Source of the DNA: JACCZH01 sp963729445
Lineage (GTDB): Bacteria; Chloroflexota; Chloroflexia; Thermomicrobiales; CFX8
Length of the DNA stretch: 64,000 nucleotides
Reading direction: 5' to 3'
Assembly (NCBI GenBank): GCA_963729445.1
Contig: CAVSNU010000003.1
Span: forward strand, 992,001 to 1,056,000
This document shows, piece after piece, positions 27,231 to 35,348 of the stretch. The position numbers were made by a program, and so were the translations under genes. The notes below the pieces were generated by a model. That model was given only the letters and a program-made list of their open reading frames with translations. It was not told the origin of the DNA and did no database searches. How positions within the stretch are numbered: position 1 is the first letter of the stretch; every line of letters starts with the position of its first letter.

Positions 27231-27685
27231 ATCGCTTGAATCTCGTCTGCTCGCTCTTCGGTCTTGCGTTCGGTTTTCTGTTCGCGGCAGCCGGATTGAA
27301 CCAGTACGATGTCATCCACAGCATGTTGCTTCTGGAGAACTTCGAACCCTTCCTGATCATGGGCTCAGCCATGGGAACAGCTCTGCCGATCCTGTGGATT
27401 CTGGAGAAGCGTGGCTGGCACACTCCGCTCGGCGGCCAGCTGACCCTGACACGCTGGCAGTTCGAGAGCAAGCACATCGGCGGCGGCATTGTGTTCGGAA
27501 CGGGCTGGGCGATTACCGGCGCATGTCCGGGCACGATCTCCACGACGATCGGCGCGGGCAGCCTGCTCGGCGTTGTGCTCATGGCTGGCGCGCTGGCCGG
27601 CATCGTGGCGCGGGACACGGTTGCGCGCAAACTCGCTCCGCCCCAGGCACAACCAAGCGCAGAAGCGTTCACGACTGCCGGCTAG
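27227..27685 (+). CDS. YeeE/YedE family transporter, C-half protein
   Basis: 152 residues, about four helices, with GTGWAITGACPGT, the second Cys signature of the family. Start GTG 27227 overlaps the stop of the first half (GTGA), indicating coupled synthesis of a two-part channel. The C-terminal 20 residues are polar and unconserved. Confidence 0.87.
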   Translation: MNRLNLVCSLFGLAFGFLFAAAGLNQYDVIHSMLLLENFEPFLIMGSAMGTALPILWILEKRGWHTPLGGQLTLTRWQFESKHIGGGIVFGTGWAITGACPGTISTTIGAGSLLGVVLMAGALAGIVARDTVARKLAPPQAQPSAEAFTTAG

Positions 27686-27895
27686 CTGCGCATTGTGACC
27701 GTCGTCGCAGTGTCATACTCGTGCATTCTACCTAGACGCTCGGCTTCAGAAACATAGTAGTTAGCAAAGGAATTAAAACAACGTGGCCAAAGTATCCGCT
27801 TCCTGATCAAAAAGTACGAAAGTCCCGCGATCTGAGAGTTTTATGCCCACCAACGTACCTTTACTTCCATTACTGTGGAACCATATAATGCCATG

Positions 27896-28085
27896 TATGA
27901 ACGTACATTCCACCGTCAATGCCGCTTAGAGAACGTTTGGGCAGCGTGATCACAATGGAAGCGTAGATTCTTAAGAGATCCAGCGACAATTGAATAAGGC
28001 GGTGATGAAGCACGGGTTGTATTTGGGCACCTAACCCGTGTGGAGCCAGTGGTGCAACCGGCCGACTCGTCGAGCCGGTTTTTTT
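27896..28085 (+). ncRNA. Candidate small RNA of about 190 nt, class unknown
   Basis: A TATAAT box at 27884-27889 with a weak -35 (TTACTT, 27861-27866, spacer 17) would start transcription near 27896. No ORF with an RBS follows. The segment contains a hairpin ATGTA/TACAT near its 5' end, the perfect 8-bp stem CACGGGTT/AACCCGTG (28011-28040) and ends in an intrinsic terminator at 28056-28085. Length would suit 6S RNA, but I could not build the central bubble, and no riboswitch or tRNA signature matches. Confidence 0.4.
28056..28085 (+). terminator. Intrinsic terminator in the YeeE-DarA intergenic region
   Basis: Stem AACCGGC/GCCGGTT with an 11-base loop followed by an unbroken T run (28079-28085). 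No annotated gene directly precedes it; the nearest is 370 bases upstream, which is why a small RNA is suspected. Confidence 0.8.
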
Positions 28086-28275
28086 GTGCCCGCAATTCAG
28101 TTCCTTTTAAACCGTATATGTGGTTAAGAACATATGAGTGCTACTCAAAATTCCTGTAAAAGGCCATTGTGACCGTCGTCGCAGTGGTCTATACTCGCAG
28201 TGTCATACTCGTGCGTGAGCATGTCTAGGACAGATTCAGGTGCGGCCTGGCCGTGCCCAACCGGGGGTAAGCTGC

Positions 28276-28611
28276 ATGAAGCTCATTTTCGCGATCGTCC
28301 AGGACGAAGATGTCGAAAACCTATCGGATGCTCTGGTTGCCGAGGGATTCCGCTCAACCCGCATCGGCAGCACCGGCTCTTTCCTGCGGATGGGCAACAG
28401 CAGTCTCATGATCGGCGTGGAGGATCATCAGGTTCCTCACGTCACATCCATCGTGCGACGCACTTGCCGGCGCAGAAAGCAGATGGCAGTCCCGTATTCA
28501 CCTGCCCTCGAACCGGGCTTGCTCTACATGCCGGAGAACTTCGAAGTCGAAGTTGGCGGCGCGGTCCTCATGGTCCACAACGTTGAGCGTTTCGAACGCG
28601 TTCTCGTCTAG
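28276..28611 (+). CDS. Cyclic-di-AMP receptor, DarA/PstA-like (DUF970)
   Basis: 111 residues, PII-like fold. The start MKLIFAIVQDEDVENLSDALVAEGF and the TRIGSTGSFLRMGNSSLMIGVED segment match DarA/PstA proteins that bind c-di-AMP as trimers. ATG 28276 with GGGGGTAAG upstream; longer in-frame starts lack an RBS. Its downstream target is unknown even in studied bacteria. Stands alone between the small-RNA candidate and a repeat cluster. Confidence 0.88.
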   Translation: MKLIFAIVQDEDVENLSDALVAEGFRSTRIGSTGSFLRMGNSSLMIGVEDHQVPHVTSIVRRTCRRRKQMAVPYSPALEPGLLYMPENFEVEVGGAVLMVHNVERFERVLV

Positions 28612-28631
28612 ATTCACCTTCAACATGGTTC

Positions 28632-28970
28632 CGTAGCGGCGCAATTCATTGCGTGGCATCTGACCACCAGGGTGTCCGAGAGGACGCGGTGATGGAACTT
28701 GACCTCGTAATCCGCTATGCACAAACATTCGTAGCGGCGCAATAAATTGCGCCCTCTCCGGCGTCCGAGTCGCCAAGCAAGGCGCAATGATGAAGATGTC
28801 CTGGTTTATCCGATAATTGAGAGGGCATCGTCTGCGTAGCGGCGCAATGCATTGCGCCCTCTCCGGCGCCCGAGCGGTCAGGCAAGGCGCAATAAATTGC
28901 GCCGCTACGCGTTCCTATTTACCGGATCAATCAGGACAACCTCATCATTGCGCCGCTACGCATTCCTGAT
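28632..28970. repeat. Cluster of palindromic GTAGCGGCGCAAT-type repeats (REP-like)
   Basis: At least five copies of GTAGCGGCGCAAT(N)ATTGCGCC or its complement lie at about 28633, 28731, 28837, 28884 and 28947. Several are full palindromes (GGCGCAATAAATTGCGCC; GGCGCAATGCATTGCGCC), and two are followed by CCTCTCCGGCG-CCGAG. They occupy the space between the DarA and M20 genes with no ORF. REP-like elements that may be processed by a REP-associated transposase elsewhere (inference). Confidence 0.8.
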
Positions 28971-29163
28971 GAACAGATGAAGTCGGACACCTCCATCATG
29001 GGGCCCGTGCGAACCAAAGTGGCCCTTGCAAATAGCGGCTTACGTTGGACAATAGCAGCGTCGCGCCGTTTCCAGCGCCCCGGTATCCGCGCGAGGGGTA
29101 GTGAGCTGCGCCCGGACGAAGAACGACGTCCTGTTGTTGGACCCTATATGAAAGGATCGCCTG

Positions 29164-30342
29164 TTGGCTCAAGGTACCTGTACAGCGGTTGACCGCGACA
29201 AGCTCATTGAGATCGTACGCGACCTGGTGAGCATCCCCAGTGTCTCCGGTGACGAGAAGCAGATCATGGAGCACGTGGCCGGCTTCTTTGATGCCGCCGG
29301 CATCGACTATGTCGTGAGCGCCAACGATCCCGATCGCCCCAACGTCATCGCGACCATTGGCAACGGCAACGGTCCCACCATCGCCATGAACGGTCACCTC
29401 GATACGGTGCCGATTTCCGACCCTGACCGCTGGCAGACCGCCCCGTTCCAGGGCGTCGTCTCCGAAGACGGCAAGCGCATCTATGGCCGGGGCTCGTCCG
29501 ACATGAAGGGCGCGGTCGGTGTCATGCTCTACACCATGCTCGCACTCAAAGATGAGCCGCTGAACGGCAAGCTCCAGGTGCACGTCGTTTCCGACGAGGA
29601 GCGCGGCGCCGATTTCGGTACCAAGCACGTGATCGGCGAGATCGAAGCCGGCCGGCTGGACCGCCCTGATTACGTCCTGATCGGTGAGAGCAGCCAGCTC
29701 AAGGTGCGCAATGCGGAGCGGGGTATCTTCGGCTTCAAGGTGCGCTTCATCGGCCGAGCCTCGCACACCGCCGCAGCCCGCGTCACCGGCATCAACGCCA
29801 TCGCGCTGGCCGCAAAGGGCATCCTGGCGCTCGAAGGCGATCTTGACAAGCACCACCCAGCCGTCGGCAAGCCCGTCATTAGCGTGAACATCATCGAGGG
29901 CGGCGTGGTCTCGAACGTGGTGCCTGGCGAGTGCACCATCACCGTCGACCGCCGGACGATCCCCGGTGAGACTGATGAGACGGTTCTCGCTGAGGTACGA
30001 GCGCAGCTCGATGCCGTCAAAGCTGAGGACCCGAACTTCAACTACGAGATCATCCCCTCGCGCGAAGAAGGCTATACTCCGGCGAACATCACCGAAGAGA
30101 ACTCTCCCATCGTCCGGGCCGTGCAGGAGAGCGTCCGCGAGGTTACCGGCGCCGAACCAGAGTTCTTCGCAACCTGGGCTGGTGCGACCGATGGCAGGCT
30201 CTACCGCTTCGCCGGGATCGACACGGTTGGCTTCGGACCGAGCGGCGAGAATGCGCACGGCGCAAACGAGGCCGTCTTCGTTGACGACCTCGTCACCCAG
30301 GCGCAGGTGTTTGCCGCCACGGCCCGCCGAATCCTGAAATAA
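29164..30342 (+). CDS. M20 family metallopeptidase (ArgE/DapE/CPG2-type)
   Basis: 392 residues. Metal-binding motifs: MNGHLDTVP (His and catalytic Asp), SSDMKGAVG (bridging Asp), SDEERG (catalytic Glu and ligand Glu), and a late NAHGANEAVFVDD with the final His. A dimerization domain interrupts the catalytic one (RASHTAAARVTGINA). TTG start at 29164 with AAGGA eight bases upstream. Substrate (N-acyl amino acid, succinyl-DAP or peptide) is not decided by sequence; it does not sit in a lysine or arginine operon. Confidence 0.9.
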   Translation: MAQGTCTAVDRDKLIEIVRDLVSIPSVSGDEKQIMEHVAGFFDAAGIDYVVSANDPDRPNVIATIGNGNGPTIAMNGHLDTVPISDPDRWQTAPFQGVVSEDGKRIYGRGSSDMKGAVGVMLYTMLALKDEPLNGKLQVHVVSDEERGADFGTKHVIGEIEAGRLDRPDYVLIGESSQLKVRNAERGIFGFKVRFIGRASHTAAARVTGINAIALAAKGILALEGDLDKHHPAVGKPVISVNIIEGGVVSNVVPGECTITVDRRTIPGETDETVLAEVRAQLDAVKAEDPNFNYEIIPSREEGYTPANITEENSPIVRAVQESVREVTGAEPEFFATWAGATDGRLYRFAGIDTVGFGPSGENAHGANEAVFVDDLVTQAQVFAATARRILK

Positions 30343-30370
30343 TCCGGCAGCAATATCGTGAAAATACTTG

Positions 30371-30399
30371 TTGTGCTGAGGTACGATTCACGGTAGAAT
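30371..30399 (+). promoter_or_regulatory. recA promoter
   Basis: TTGTGC (30371-30376), 17-base spacer, TAGAAT (30394-30399). Predicted start near 30406, immediately before the LexA-type box. Confidence 0.6.
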
Positions 30400-30410
30400 T
30401 GCGGTAGAAA

Positions 30411-30426
30411 TAGAACATATTTTCTA
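30411..30426 (+). promoter_or_regulatory. LexA (SOS) box upstream of recA
   Basis: TAGAACATATTTTCTA is a near-palindrome with one mismatch from the GAAC-N4-GTTC type of LexA box. It overlaps the expected transcription start, where repressor binding would block initiation. This supports SOS control of recA. Confidence 0.6.
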
Positions 30427-30466
30427 GTCCATTCGACCGTTGAACACGGAAGAGAACGGTAGGCAC

Positions 30467-31519
30467 ATGAGCACTGAACGAGAAAAAGCGGTCGATTCGG
30501 CAATTGCAACGATTGAGCGCGCCTTTGGCAAAGGCTCGATCATGAAGCTGGGCGAAGCGTCGCGGGTTCACGTTGAAGCGATTCCGACGGGGACGATCGC
30601 TCTGGATCTTGCCCTCGGCGTTGGCGGCATCCCGCGTGGCCGTGTCACAGAGATCTACGGCCCAGAGTCCAGCGGCAAGACCACCCTGGCCCAGCACATC
30701 ATCGCCGAGGCCCAGAAGCTGGGCGGAATCGCTGCGTACATCGATGCTGAGCACGCATTCGATCCACTCTACGCTGAGAAGTGCGGCGTCAACCTGGATG
30801 AGCTCCTCATCTCCCAGCCCGACACCGGCGAGCAAGCACTCGAGATCGCAGAGACACTGGTGCGCTCCGGGGCGATCGATATCGTCGTTGTTGACTCGGT
30901 CGCAGCGCTCGTGCCACGAGCTGAGATCGAGGGTGACATGGGCGACTCGCACGTCGGACTCCAGGCCCGTCTGATGAGCCAGGCGCTGCGCAAGCTGACC
31001 GGCGCGATCTCCAAGTCACGCACGTCGGTTATCTTTATCAACCAGCTACGCATGAAGATCGGCGTCATGTTCGGCAGCCCGGAGACGACCTCCGGCGGCC
31101 AGGCGCTGAAGTTCTACTGCTCGGTCCGCATGGACATCCGCCGCATCGAGCAGATCAAGCGCGGCACCGACACCGTCGGCAACCGTGTACGTGTCAAGGT
31201 GGTCAAGAACAAGGTTGCCCCACCATTCCGCCAGGCGGAGTTCGACATCATGTACAACGAGGGCATCTCGAAGGCAGGCAGCATCCTCGACGTCGGTGTC
31301 GATCTTGGCATCATCAAGAAGAGCGGCGCGTGGTTCTACCTCGACGAGGAGCGCCTCGGTCAGGGCCGTGAGAACGCCAAGCAGTTCCTGAACGCCAACG
31401 TGGACCTCATGACCGGCATCGAAGACCGCATCCGTGACCTCTCGCCCGAGCTCAACGGTCACAAGCCCGAGGCGGAGATCCCCGCCGATGACGGAGTGCT
31501 TGAGGACGAGATCCACTAG
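30467..31519 (+). CDS. recA: Recombinase RecA
   Basis: 350 residues. Walker A GPESSGKTT near residue 65, Walker B IVVVDSVAAL, loop L2 INQLRMKIGVMFGSPETT, and a C-terminal domain ending in acidic residues. Start set at ATG 30467 (MSTEREKAVDSAIATIERAFG) and not the in-frame TTG at 30440. DNA strand exchange and LexA co-protease activity are established for the family. Monocistronic with its own promoter, LexA box and terminator. Confidence 0.98.
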   Translation: MSTEREKAVDSAIATIERAFGKGSIMKLGEASRVHVEAIPTGTIALDLALGVGGIPRGRVTEIYGPESSGKTTLAQHIIAEAQKLGGIAAYIDAEHAFDPLYAEKCGVNLDELLISQPDTGEQALEIAETLVRSGAIDIVVVDSVAALVPRAEIEGDMGDSHVGLQARLMSQALRKLTGAISKSRTSVIFINQLRMKIGVMFGSPETTSGGQALKFYCSVRMDIRRIEQIKRGTDTVGNRVRVKVVKNKVAPPFRQAEFDIMYNEGISKAGSILDVGVDLGIIKKSGAWFYLDEERLGQGRENAKQFLNANVDLMTGIEDRIRDLSPELNGHKPEAEIPADDGVLEDEIH

Positions 31520-31552
31520 CCTCGCAAGTATCAAAACTCGATTTACTCTCTC

Positions 31553-31580
31553 AAGGGCGCGAGCGATTCGCGCCCTTTTC
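31553..31580 (+). terminator. Intrinsic terminator after recA
   Basis: Perfect 10-bp stem AAGGGCGCGA/TCGCGCCCTT with a short loop and a TTTTC tail, 34 bases past the recA stop. Confidence 0.85.
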
Positions 31581-31729
31581 CGTACCCGTTATGGCGTCTG
31601 TTGTGGTTATCAACGAGGGTTCCCTGAAGCGCGAAGACCGTCCAGAAAGAGTCATCTCGGCCGGAGCCCCACGACTCCGCCCAAGACCGGCTCCGCAGGA
31701 GCACCCTACAAATGCCCTTCCGCTCGGTG

Positions 31730-31763
31730 AAAAAGAAAAAAGCCCTGGGATTTCTCCCAGAGC
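31730..31763 (-). terminator. Intrinsic terminator downstream of the VOC gene
   Basis: On the minus strand: GCTCTGGGA-GAAA-TCCCAGGGC followed by TTTTTTCTTTTT. It lies about 110 bases past the VOC stop codon. Between them a second GC-rich hairpin (CGAGTCCCCCGAGG with its complement, 31789-31820) is present. Confidence 0.8.
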
Positions 31764-31872
31764 CATGACCTGCCCCCGAAAACGAGTCCCCCGAGGATGA
31801 GAGTCCCCGGGGGTAGAGCGGCAGCGTGCTTTGGTCATTTCTCTCGCGTCTGAGCAACCACTCAGTTTTGCG

Positions 31873-32349
31873 CTACGCCTGCGCGTAGGCTTGCTCGAGT
31901 GTGGGGATGTCGATCTTGGTCATCTGAAGCATCGCCTGCATGACCCTGTTCGCCCTCTCGGGATCCTCGTCCTGCAACATCTCGATCAGGACAGACGGAA
32001 TGACCTGCCATGACAGACCGAACTTGTCTTTCAGCCAGCCGCACTGACTGGTCTCTCCGCCTTCTGACAGCTTCTCCCACAGCTCATCGACTTCTTCCTG
32101 CGACTGGCAGTCGATGACGAACGAAATGGCCTCTGTGAACTTGAAATGTGGGCCGCCATTGAACGCCTCGAACTCCTGCCCGTCGAGCCGGAACGAAGTG
32201 GTCATGACCGTTCCCTTCGCCCCTGGCCCGGCGTCGCCGTAGCGATTGATGCTCAGAACCTCGGAATTCTTGAAGATCGACACGTAGAAATTCGTTGCCT
32301 CTTCGGCCTTGTCATCGAACCACAAGAACGGGGTGATTTTCGGCGTCAT
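31873..32349 (-). CDS. VOC family protein (PhnB-like)
   Basis: 158 residues of the glyoxalase/bleomycin-resistance fold, PhnB-like branch: ITPFLWFDDKAEEATNFYVSIF, FNGGPHFKFTEAISFVIDC, DKFGLSWQVIPSVL. Start ATG 32349 (MTPKITPFL) with AGAGGAG upstream; the longer frame to 32400 lacks an RBS. Proteins like this are often annotated as 3-demethylubiquinone methyltransferase, but the real function is unknown. Confidence 0.9.
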   Translation of the reverse strand: MTPKITPFLWFDDKAEEATNFYVSIFKNSEVLSINRYGDAGPGAKGTVMTTSFRLDGQEFEAFNGGPHFKFTEAISFVIDCQSQEEVDELWEKLSEGGETSQCGWLKDKFGLSWQVIPSVLIEMLQDEDPERANRVMQAMLQMTKIDIPTLEQAYAQA

Positions 32350-32612
32350 GGTGTACTCCTCTTTGCTTGAGTCTACGCGTACGTGGTTACCGCTCAGCAA
32401 CCTCTACACCTAGTCGATTGGACATGGCTGATATCGACAACGGATGGCAGACCGATCCAACAACCGAGTGAGACTTACTGAGCCCGAGTGAAACAGAGGG
32501 CTGAGTGAGAGCGGAAAGATCGTCGGTTTGGACGGTGAGATACCTGCGCGATGCTCCATTAGTCATTACGACTCTCGCTTGACGCTAAACGTCCTGCGAA
32601 CCATTACCGCAC

Positions 32613-32987
32613 TCAATTTCGCGGCAACGTCGTCAGGTGTAGAACAAGGTTGTCGTGATCGTCGGCACGGTGGATGAGAAGATGATGTTCGACCCGAAGC
32701 AGGAGCTCCCCTATTGGCACTCGACGCGCAAGGATGACCCCGGCATGCCTCTCACCACGCGCCTGCCACTCTTTCACGAGACGCAAGTAATCACTCACAT
32801 CATGTGTAAGAATCACGCGCCCTTGTTCCGTTGCGAAACGCAATTGCCAGTCGTCCGAAAGTGAACGACCAGCATTACCTGCATCCCGACACGATAGGGC
32901 GTCAAAGCCGCGTAACGTGAGTTGGGGCGCCACACGTGAGTGAACGTCCTCGTCGGTATATAGCCTGATACGCCGATCGACGTTCAT
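32613..32987 (-). CDS. DUF5615 PIN-like protein, probable toxin
   Basis: 124 residues. IRLYTDEDVHSRVAPQLTLRGFDALSCRDAGNAG and ILTHDVSDYLRL carry the acidic residues of PIN-like nucleases (Asp in TDED, Asp in THDVSD). ATG 32987 overlaps the stop of the DUF433 gene (ATGA). The DUF433/DUF5615 arrangement is a known toxin-antitoxin-like pair; RNase activity is inferred from the fold. Confidence 0.85.
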   Translation of the reverse strand: MNVDRRIRLYTDEDVHSRVAPQLTLRGFDALSCRDAGNAGRSLSDDWQLRFATEQGRVILTHDVSDYLRLVKEWQARGERHAGVILARRVPIGELLLRVEHHLLIHRADDHDNLVLHLTTLPRN

Positions 32988-33256
32988 TCAGAGGTGGACA
33001 GGAAAGCCTCTAGGGCTGCCTTCTGCCGAGCGATGTCCTCATCTACCAGATCAGGGTACTCTCGGTAGTACTCAAGAGCAGCTTCGATTTCCTCTTGTGT
33101 GAGGTGTTGCAAGGCATCCTGGACCTCGTTCATTTCGCCTGGATGAAGATGATAATACAACTCGATGATTGCTCGAACTGGGGTCCGAGTACCAGCGATG
33201 ATCGGGTAGCCACCCTGCACGCCCGGGATCTGAGTGATGATGTGTGTTCTTTGCAT
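32984..33256 (-). CDS. DUF433 domain protein, probable antitoxin
   Basis: 90 residues with the DUF433 core IPGVQGGYPIIAGTRTPVRAIIELY, a winged-helix-like fold, followed by LTQEEIEAALEYYREYPDLVDEDI. It precedes and overlaps the PIN-like gene, the usual antitoxin-first order. ATG 33256; RBS weak (GAGGTTGTC). Confidence 0.87.
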   Translation of the reverse strand: MQRTHIITQIPGVQGGYPIIAGTRTPVRAIIELYYHLHPGEMNEVQDALQHLTQEEIEAALEYYREYPDLVDEDIARQKAALEAFLSTSE

Positions 33257-33321
33257 GACAACCTCTGAGTTCGACGCTCATCATTTTGCCTGGCTCAGCA
33301 CATCATAACATTCAGATACAG

Positions 33322-33351
33322 AAAAACAGGCGGCCCAGAAAGGCCGCCTGT
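33322..33351 (-). terminator. Intrinsic terminator after the NlpC/P60 gene
   Basis: Minus strand: 10-bp stem ACAGGCGGCC/GGCCGCCTGT with a six-base loop then TTTTTC, 22 bases past the stop codon at 33374. Confidence 0.85.
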
Positions 33352-33373
33352 CTCAATACCGTCTAGCTTGGAT

Positions 33374-34936
33374 CTACCTGACGCGGCGCGCCGTGTAGTA
33401 ACGCTCGCCCCAGTAGGATTCGTCCATGCCGCTGATCAGCACGCCTGTGCGCTCGCTGCCGGCGTGGACAAACTGGTTGCCACCGATGTAGATGCCAACG
33501 TGAGAGAGACCCCAGGTGTAGGTGTTCTGGAAGAAGACCAGATCGCCCGGCTGAAGGTTCCCTCGGTCAACGTAGGTTCCGGACACCGCCTGGACTTCGA
33601 GGGAGCGTGACAGGGACGTGTCGAGCACGTTGTTCATCACGTACCAGGTGAAGCCCGAGCAGTCGAATCCGGCTGTTGTCGTTCCGCCCCAAACATAGGG
33701 CAGACCAACGTAGCGCAGACCTTCATTGACGATGGCCTGGCCGATGCTGTTCCCGGCCGGTGCGGCCTCTTCGCCTTCCGGCTCAGCCACCACTTCCACC
33801 GCGCCTACCGCGGAGCCCTCAGTTGGCTCAGCGTCGGTGTAGACAAGGTAGCCGCCGTGTACCCAGCCAGTCATGCTGTTGTACTCGACCTGATACCACG
33901 GGCTACTTGAGCTGTCATAGATCGGCCCGTCGAGAATCGCGACCACAGCGCCCTCGCCGATGACCGTGATCACGCCGGCGCTGTAGCCAGCCTCGTAGCG
34001 CATGTTGATGCCGGCACCGCTGGTACCCGTCACGGCAGCACGAACGCCCGGCGTAAGACTGCCATCGGCGACCGGTGTCTGCTCGACCGGCTCAGCCGCC
34101 GGAGCCTCAGCAACCGGCTCTTCGGCAACAGTCTGGCTGTCACTGAAGTAGCTCGCCATGCTGTAGCCGACGATGCCTTCGAACTCCACGTTGTACCAGG
34201 CCGCGCCGTCTGCCCCATAGATGTCGCCCGCGAGGATGTTCACCGCGGCGCCTTCTGGGATCACAGCCAACGTCTCGGAGTCGAGAGAGGTAGCGGTGCG
34301 GATGCGCAGCCCGGCGCCCTCGGTGCCGGTCACGTAACCGGTCCAGCTGACGCTGGTGGTGCGGGCGCTCTCCGCGGCGGCGTCCGCGCCGCCGGAGCTT
34401 GCTGCGTCAGCGACGAAGTTCGTGTGAACCCAGCCGTCAACGCCCTCAAAGCTGATCTGCATCCACGAGGCGCCGTCGTCACCGGTCACAGGACCGTCGA
34501 CGATTTCCACAGTGGTGCCTTCGTGGAGTGTGGTGATGACGCCGTCGTTTACCGAAGCGCCTGCTCGTACGTTTACGCCGTCACCGCCGGTGTTGACGAT
34601 GTAGGCGATGCTCCCGGGCGGGAGCGCCAAGTAGTCGGAAATGATCCAGCCTTCGGTGCCGGCAGCAGCGACGTAGTACCAGGTCGAGCCGTCTTCGGCT
34701 ATGACCGGTCCATCCAACACTGTTACGGCGACACCTTCGTTCAACGTCGTGATTACCGATCCGCCGAAACCGATCGAGTCACGCACGTTCACGCCAGATC
34801 CCTGGGTATAAGAAACCTGGGCAGATTCACCAAGTATCAAATTCAGATCTGCGGCGGCTGGGATTCCGAGCGCTAGACTCATTATCGCGGCTACAGACAA
34901 CGCCTGCAGCGTGCGACTGCGTCGAATGCGACTCAA
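33374..34936 (-). CDS. Secreted NlpC/P60 peptidoglycan hydrolase with four SH3b repeats
   Basis: 520 residues from TTG 34936, chosen because AAAAGGGGAT lies directly upstream and a clean signal peptide follows (LQALSVAAIMSLALGIPAAA). Four bacterial SH3 repeats are visible by the recurring GVNVRD/GVNVRA/GLRIRT/GINMRY motifs, with acidic, Ala/Pro/Glu-rich linkers. The C-terminal NlpC/P60 domain has Cys in AGFDCSGFTWYV and His in SHVGIYIGGNQFVHAG. Cuts cell-wall peptide links outside the cell. No c-di-AMP riboswitch was found upstream. Confidence 0.93.
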   Translation of the reverse strand: MSRIRRSRTLQALSVAAIMSLALGIPAAADLNLILGESAQVSYTQGSGVNVRDSIGFGGSVITTLNEGVAVTVLDGPVIAEDGSTWYYVAAAGTEGWIISDYLALPPGSIAYIVNTGGDGVNVRAGASVNDGVITTLHEGTTVEIVDGPVTGDDGASWMQISFEGVDGWVHTNFVADAASSGGADAAAESARTTSVSWTGYVTGTEGAGLRIRTATSLDSETLAVIPEGAAVNILAGDIYGADGAAWYNVEFEGIVGYSMASYFSDSQTVAEEPVAEAPAAEPVEQTPVADGSLTPGVRAAVTGTSGAGINMRYEAGYSAGVITVIGEGAVVAILDGPIYDSSSSPWYQVEYNSMTGWVHGGYLVYTDAEPTEGSAVGAVEVVAEPEGEEAAPAGNSIGQAIVNEGLRYVGLPYVWGGTTTAGFDCSGFTWYVMNNVLDTSLSRSLEVQAVSGTYVDRGNLQPGDLVFFQNTYTWGLSHVGIYIGGNQFVHAGSERTGVLISGMDESYWGERYYTARRVR

Positions 34937-34990
34937 CCGTATCCCCTTTTCATACACCCGCAGAGGACACCACACACAGACCACAAACAC

Positions 34991-35348
34991 TTGGCACAGG
35001 AGCCAAGATCAGTCCGTATACCGTTTGGTGTTCTGACGCGCCGTCATGCTGCGACAGCGCTGCCCCTCCTCTGGGTAGCCCTCAACAACCCCGCGCAGTA
35101 CCGCGCCGCTGCGGCCCCACCTGCTGCGCTTTTCCCGGGTGCTCCTGTGTGACCACAAGAGTCTTTGCGTTCGACGATCGCGCCCCCACAGGCGAAACGT
35201 CGATATGGATCCACGTACTTCCAGTTGTCTGTCACCAGTCATTGGCGACAATGGGCGCACGTGCAGAGCATCCAGGACGCCGTTGTCTCAGGACTGCCGG
35301 ACCTTAACAGGAAAAAACGAGGATGTCAACCTGAAGGTGACGTTTTGG
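34991..35348. other. Intergenic, no gene recognised
   Basis: GC-rich spacer upstream of the NlpC/P60 gene. Short ORFs here lack RBS and similarity. I checked the minus strand for a ydaO-type c-di-AMP riboswitch, which often precedes such hydrolases, and did not find its conserved core. Confidence 0.4.

Larger units (their letters stand above)
27691..28214. repeat. Direct repeat flanking a 0.5-kb AT-richer segment
   Basis: A 22-base identity, CATTGTGACCGTCGTCGCAGTG, occurs at 27691-27712 and 28165-28186. The adjoining GCAGTGTCATACTCGTGC occurs at 27707-27724 and 28197-28214. The second copy is split by 10 bases. The segment between holds the small-RNA candidate and is poorer in GC than its surroundings. 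It may be a duplication or the scar of an insertion. Confidence 0.7.

Noticed and set aside
26757..27685. Two YeeE/YedE halves taken as one frameshifted gene
   Set aside because: The second half has its own GTG overlapping the first stop, and separate half-size genes are normal in this family.
27881..28085. tRNA or tmRNA in the AT-richer segment
   Set aside because: No T-loop GGTTCGANTCC sequence or acceptor stem can be formed.
28632..28970. CRISPR array
   Set aside because: Repeats are short palindromes at irregular spacing and in both orientations, with no uniform spacers and no cas genes.
34937..35348. c-di-AMP (ydaO) riboswitch before the NlpC/P60 gene
   Set aside because: Expected from similar loci, but the conserved core and pseudo-symmetric loops are not visible on the minus strand.
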